The position numbers were made by a program, and so were the translations under genes. The notes below the pieces were generated by a model. That model did no database searches. It saw only the letters and a list, made by a program, of their open reading frames with translations, and was not told where the DNA came from. Below are positions 27,360 through 30,097 of a stretch of 30,097 bases of DNA, piece by piece (within the stretch, counting starts at the first letter, position 1; every line of letters begins with the position of its first letter). Source of the DNA: Acidaminococcus fermentans_A (lineage in GTDB: Bacteria > Bacillota > Negativicutes > Acidaminococcales > Acidaminococcaceae); the NCBI RefSeq assembly GCF_052216985.1, contig NZ_JBQOUY010000028.1:1-30097 (forward strand), given 5' to 3'.

Positions 27360-28271
27360 TTAATGGAACTGCCCGTGGCGCAGACGGGTCAGGATGGTTT
27401 GCATATCTTCCGGCACCGGAGCCGTAAAGGTCATCCATTCCCCAGTGCGGGGATGGCAGAAGGTAAGCTGTTCCGAATGGAGCGCCTGCCCGCTGATGGA
27501 AAAACAGGTCTTCTGGGGCGCATATTTCGGGTCCCCTACCAGCGGGTGGCCGATGTAGGTCATATGTACCCGGATCTGGTGGGTCCGTCCCGTCAGGAGC
27601 CGGCAGCGCACCACCGTAAACTTTCCGTAACGCTCCAATACCTCATAATCTGTCGCCGCCCAGCGGCCTCCGCTGGGAACCACAGCCATCTTTTTCCGGT
27701 CCCTGGGGTCCCGGTCCAGCTGGGTTTCGATATGGCCATGGTCTTCTTTGATATTGCCCCGGACAATGGCCAGATAGGTCCGTTTGGCTTCCTTTTTCTG
27801 GATCTGTTCCGCCAGGAAAAGATGGGCCTGATCATTCTTCGCACAGATCATCACCCCGCTGGTGTCTTTATCCAGCCGGTGGACGATGCCGGGACGGATG
27901 ACCCCGTTGATGCCGGAAAGGTCCTTACAGTGGTACAGCAGGGCATTTACCAGGGTCCCATCCGGATTCCCAGCGGCAGGATGCACCACCATGCCCCGAG
28001 GCTTGTTCACCACGATCACATCTTCATCTTCATAGAGGATATCCAGGGGGATATTTTCTGGCTTCGCTTCCAGCTCCACCGGGGGCAGCACCGTTACCTG
28101 GAACACATCTCCGGTCTTCACCTTGGTATTGGCCTTCACCGGCTTCCCCTCCCGGCAGATGAGTCCTTCCTGGAGGTCATGCTGGACATTGGATCGGGTG
28201 TTTCCCAGCCGTGCAGCCAGGAACACATCCACCCGCATTCCCTTTTCTTCTGGGGTGGCCGGCTCGGTCAC
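27360..28271 (-). CDS. rluD: RluD-type 23S rRNA pseudouridine synthase
   Basis: About 303 aa: an N-terminal S4 RNA-binding domain (RVDVFLAARLGNTRSNVQ) and a RluA-family catalytic domain with the catalytic Asp in HRLDKDTSG and the RTHQIRVH motif. It pseudouridylates the large rRNA (helix 69 in the E. coli enzyme). The preferred start is GTG at 28271, two nt after the lspA stop, with GGAAGGAG about 11 nt upstream; it gives the length usual in Firmicutes. A longer frame from an ATG at 28376 would overlap lspA by 103 nt and add a non-conserved tail. Confidence 0.92.
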   Translation of the reverse strand: MTEPATPEEKGMRVDVFLAARLGNTRSNVQHDLQEGLICREGKPVKANTKVKTGDVFQVTVLPPVELEAKPENIPLDILYEDEDVIVVNKPRGMVVHPAAGNPDGTLVNALLYHCKDLSGINGVIRPGIVHRLDKDTSGVMICAKNDQAHLFLAEQIQKKEAKRTYLAIVRGNIKEDHGHIETQLDRDPRDRKKMAVVPSGGRWAATDYEVLERYGKFTVVRCRLLTGRTHQIRVHMTYIGHPLVGDPKYAPQKTCFSISGQALHSEQLTFCHPRTGEWMTFTAPVPEDMQTILTRLRHGQFH

Positions 28272-28273
28272 CT

Positions 28274-28762
28274 TTAGGACTGCTCCTTCCGGGATCCGTC
28301 CGGCGTCTCCAGCCTGTTGTCCTTCTTGTTTTCGTCCTCCAGCATACTCCATACGATCAATCCCACTCCCAGACAAATAAAGATATCTGCCACGTTGAAC
28401 ACGGGCCAGAAATGAAAATCCACAAAATCGATCACATACCCAGTAGCGATCCGATCGATCAGGTTCCCCAGAGCCCCCCCCAGGAACATTCCTGTCCCCA
28501 GCCGGGCTCTAGGCCCTTCTCGGTGGATATGGTCCCGGAACAGGAAAATAGCCCCTGCCGCAGCCAGGGTGATTGCTACGAAGAAAGCTCTTTTGTATTC
28601 CAAAAGGCCAAAGGCAGCCCCCGGATTCAGCACATAGGTACAGCTGAGTATCCCGGGGATCACCGGGATACTCATGCCGACAGTCATGGTATGGGTAATG
28701 AATGATTTGGTGATCCGATCCAGCAGGACCACCAGGAAAATCTGGGTGAGCATCAGCTTCAA
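28274..28762 (-). CDS. lspA: Lipoprotein signal peptidase LspA
   Basis: A 162-aa polytopic inner-membrane aspartic protease (signal peptidase II) with both catalytic motifs, GNLIDR and FNVADIFICLG, and about four membrane spans. It cleaves prolipoproteins before the lipidated Cys; the flavodoxin and probably the SGNH hydrolase here would be substrates. The start is uncertain: TTG at 28762 lies close to AAAGGAG, and an ATG three codons later is the alternative. It begins some 30 nt after the 6S RNA T-run, leaving little room for a promoter of its own. The C-terminal tail is charged and longer than the core family. Confidence 0.94.
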   Translation of the reverse strand: MKLMLTQIFLVVLLDRITKSFITHTMTVGMSIPVIPGILSCTYVLNPGAAFGLLEYKRAFFVAITLAAAGAIFLFRDHIHREGPRARLGTGMFLGGALGNLIDRIATGYVIDFVDFHFWPVFNVADIFICLGVGLIVWSMLEDENKKDNRLETPDGSRKEQS

Positions 28763-28792
28763 CAGGCTCCTTTGGGATATTTTGGTATAAAA

Positions 28793-28985
28793 AAAGAAAG
28801 AGCCCTACAATGCCGTACCAATTCCGAGTTTTGAACCTGCCTAAGCAGGTGGGTGCCCTCCCTGTCATATCTGATGTCCCCTCGAAAGGGCATATCATCA
28901 ACGGCCGGAGTTCACGGGCTCCCTTATAGAGAGTGTTGGCTCAAAACATATGGAATTCGACTCGCACATCGGAGGGTTGCTCTTT
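28793..28985 (-). ncRNA. ssrS: 6S RNA
   Basis: About 190 nt, minus strand. Recognised by the conserved TTTGAGCCAACA-type box near the 5' side (28940-28952), the pairing of the 5' end (GAGCAACCCTCCGATG) with the 3' end (GGCATTGTAGGGCTC), a large central bulge, and the hairpin CACCTGCTTAGGCAGGT followed by TTCAAAACTCGG, which parallels the 3' half of E. coli 6S RNA. 6S RNA mimics an open promoter and binds housekeeping RNA polymerase. It ends in a T-run (28789-28800). The promoter lies directly upstream. No reading frame fits here. Confidence 0.8.
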
Positions 28986-28992
28986 TATCTCT

Positions 28993-29021
28993 ATTATACA
29001 GCCTGATGGACAGATTGTCCA
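28993..29021 (-). promoter_or_regulatory. 6S RNA promoter
   Basis: -35 TGGACA (29016-29021), 17-nt spacer and perfect -10 TATAAT (28993-28998). The start is predicted 7-8 nt downstream, at about 28985-28986. Confidence 0.8.
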
Positions 29022-29060
29022 GTTTTTCAGGAACTTTTTCCCAGCAGGCAGGCTGGCTCC

Positions 29061-29849
29061 CTATTTTCCCAAGAATACTGGCTTCCGTTTTTCCAGGAAA
29101 GCCTTCATCCCTTCTGCCTGATCCAAAGTGGCAAAGCAATTGCCGAAGACTTGGGCTTCATAGCTGAGAGCCGAAGCCAGATCCATGGACATACCGTGGT
29201 TGATGGCATCTTTGGCAGATCCGATACCAATGGGCCCCTTTTCCATGATTTTCCGGCAGACTTTCTCACAGGTCTCCAGCAGCAGTTCTGGAGGCAGGAC
29301 CCGGTTGACCAATCCGATCCGGTACGCTTCCTGGGCATCGACCAGATCTCCCGTGTAGATCATCTCCTTGGCACGGCCTTTGCCGATGAGGCGTGTCAGG
29401 GTCTGGGAACCGCCGAACCCGGGGATGATTCCATAGTTCACTTCTGGCTGTCCGAATTTGGCCGTAGAGGAAGCGTAGCGGAAATCACATGCCAGGGCTA
29501 GACCCAAGCCGCCACCCAGGCAATAGCCATTGACTGCACCGACCACCACCATGGGTAGATTCTCGATGGCATTGAAGACTTCATGGCCGAAGCGGGAGAA
29601 AGCCATGGCCTCATGGGCCGTCATCTGGCTCATGGCGGTCAGGTCCGAACCAGCCACAAAGGCCTTTTCCCCTGCTCCCTGGAGGATCACCGCCTTGACC
29701 CTGGCATCCGTCCTGAGCTGGTCGATGCAGCTCTTCAATTCCTGCAGTGTCAGGGTATCCAACGCATTCAGGACCTTTGGCCGGTTGATGCTGATGTGAG
29801 TGATCCCGTCTTCTTTTATCGTTACCAGTAAATTCTTGAAGTTATACAT
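29061..29849 (-). CDS. Enoyl-CoA hydratase/isomerase (crotonase) family protein
   Basis: A 262-aa crotonase-fold protein. It has the oxyanion-hole segment AFVAGSDLTAM and the second one in LGGGLGLALACD. Crotonases that hydrate enoyl-CoA use two glutamates (Glu144 and Glu164 in rat). Here the first is Gly116 (GGGLGLAL instead of GGGCELAM) and only the second remains, Glu136 in FGQPEV. The single-Glu pattern is that of enoyl-CoA isomerases, so hydratase activity should not be assumed. The start is the ATG at 29849 with TGGAG 6 nt upstream; an ATG four codons earlier is part of that ribosome site. It is monocistronic, behind its own promoter and the rRNA operon terminator. Confidence 0.88.
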   Translation of the reverse strand: MYNFKNLLVTIKEDGITHISINRPKVLNALDTLTLQELKSCIDQLRTDARVKAVILQGAGEKAFVAGSDLTAMSQMTAHEAMAFSRFGHEVFNAIENLPMVVVGAVNGYCLGGGLGLALACDFRYASSTAKFGQPEVNYGIIPGFGGSQTLTRLIGKGRAKEMIYTGDLVDAQEAYRIGLVNRVLPPELLLETCEKVCRKIMEKGPIGIGSAKDAINHGMSMDLASALSYEAQVFGNCFATLDQAEGMKAFLEKRKPVFLGK

Positions 29850-29881
29850 AGCACGCTCCATAAAATAAGATTTTTTAGAAT

Positions 29882-29911
29882 ATTTTAACGCATTTCATAG
29901 AACTTTGGCAA
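29882..29911 (-). promoter_or_regulatory. Promoter of the crotonase-family gene
   Basis: -35 TTGCCA (29906-29911), 18-nt spacer, -10 TAAAAT (29882-29887); leader of about 25 nt. Confidence 0.6.
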
Positions 29912-29934
29912 TATAGAAATGCGGATTTCCCATA

Positions 29935-29967
29935 AAGAAAAATTCCGCATCCATCAGATGCGGAATT
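29935..29967 (-). terminator. rRNA operon terminator
   Basis: Minus strand: stem AATTCCGCATC / GATGCGGAATT (29957-29967 with 29941-29951) followed by TTTCTTT; five nt after the 5S rRNA 3' end. Confidence 0.88.
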
Positions 29968-29971
29968 TCCT

Positions 29972-30088
29972 AACCGGCAGCTCCCTATCCTCCCGGACCG
30001 TTTCCAGTCGAGTACTTTCGGCGTATAAGGGCTTAACTGCTGTGTTCGGCATGGGAACAGGTGGATCCCCTTAGCTATCGCCACCGGA
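29972..30088 (-). rRNA. rrf: 5S ribosomal RNA
   Basis: About 117 nt. The conserved core CCACCTGTTCCCATGCCGAA and ACACAGCAGTTAAGC is present, and the 5' end (TCCGGTGGCGATAGC) pairs with the 3' end (GCTGCCGG) through helix I with two G-U pairs. It is the last gene of an rRNA operon whose 23S rRNA must lie to the right of the window. Confidence 0.96.
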
Positions 30089-30097
30089 TTTTCAATT

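Noticed and set aside
28999..29060. CCAGC/GCTGG hairpin after the crotonase gene as its terminator
   Set aside because: The stem is only 5 bp and is followed by A rather than T on the minus strand.

Overview
The window looks like chromosome from a diderm, anaerobic Firmicute of the class Negativicutes, probably the Acidaminococcus/Phascolarctobacterium group (inference). Three things point there: a Firmicute-style housekeeping block (lspA-rluD-pyrR-smc-ftsY); a trimeric autotransporter with a YadA-type outer-membrane anchor that ends in an S-layer-homology (SLH) domain; and anaerobe electron-transfer genes (acyl-CoA dehydrogenase/ETF/rubredoxin fusion and a flavodiiron protein). No mobile element, CRISPR array or tRNA was seen.

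Layout. Positions 128-5587, minus strand, hold two gene sets around one LysR regulator. The first set is a cupin (5168-5587), a small four-cysteine protein, an SGNH-hydrolase lipoprotein, a tiny possible membrane peptide and a DXS-like thiamine-diphosphate enzyme. The second is an exported carboxymuconolactone-decarboxylase-like protein, a second copy of the four-cysteine protein and a flavodoxin lipoprotein. Both promoters carry the same octamer (ATAAGCAT) directly next to the -35, at the same distance from the -10, which suggests joint control by the divergent LysR gene (5698-6594). Positions 6591-9909, plus strand, form a two-gene operon: an acyl-CoA dehydrogenase/ETF-alpha-C/rubredoxin fusion followed by a flavodiiron protein. 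Read together this is a complete electron path from an acyl-CoA to O2 (or NO). A secreted WG-repeat protein follows at 9991-11457.

Positions 11499-21056, minus strand, are one giant trimeric autotransporter adhesin (about 3185 aa) with an ESPR signal peptide, two YadA-type heads, a long stalk with a collagen-like insert, a membrane anchor, and then a coiled coil and SLH domain after the anchor. It has a long leader of about 270 nt. A small alpha/beta hydrolase (21517-22290, plus) lies beyond it and shares a terminator hairpin with ftsY.

Positions 22297-28985, minus strand, are a tightly packed run: 6S RNA, lspA, rluD, pyrR, smc, ftsY. It combines lipoprotein processing, rRNA pseudouridylation, pyrimidine regulation, chromosome condensation and membrane targeting. 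The right end holds a crotonase-family gene lacking one of the two usual catalytic glutamates, and the 5S rRNA that ends an rRNA operon entering from the right.

The most interesting items are the acyl-CoA-to-flavodiiron electron path with a PerR-like box in its leader; the LysR-linked pair of operons with the duplicated four-cysteine protein; the DXS-like enzyme that has lost both phosphate-binding arginines; and the autotransporter whose barrel is followed by an SLH domain.
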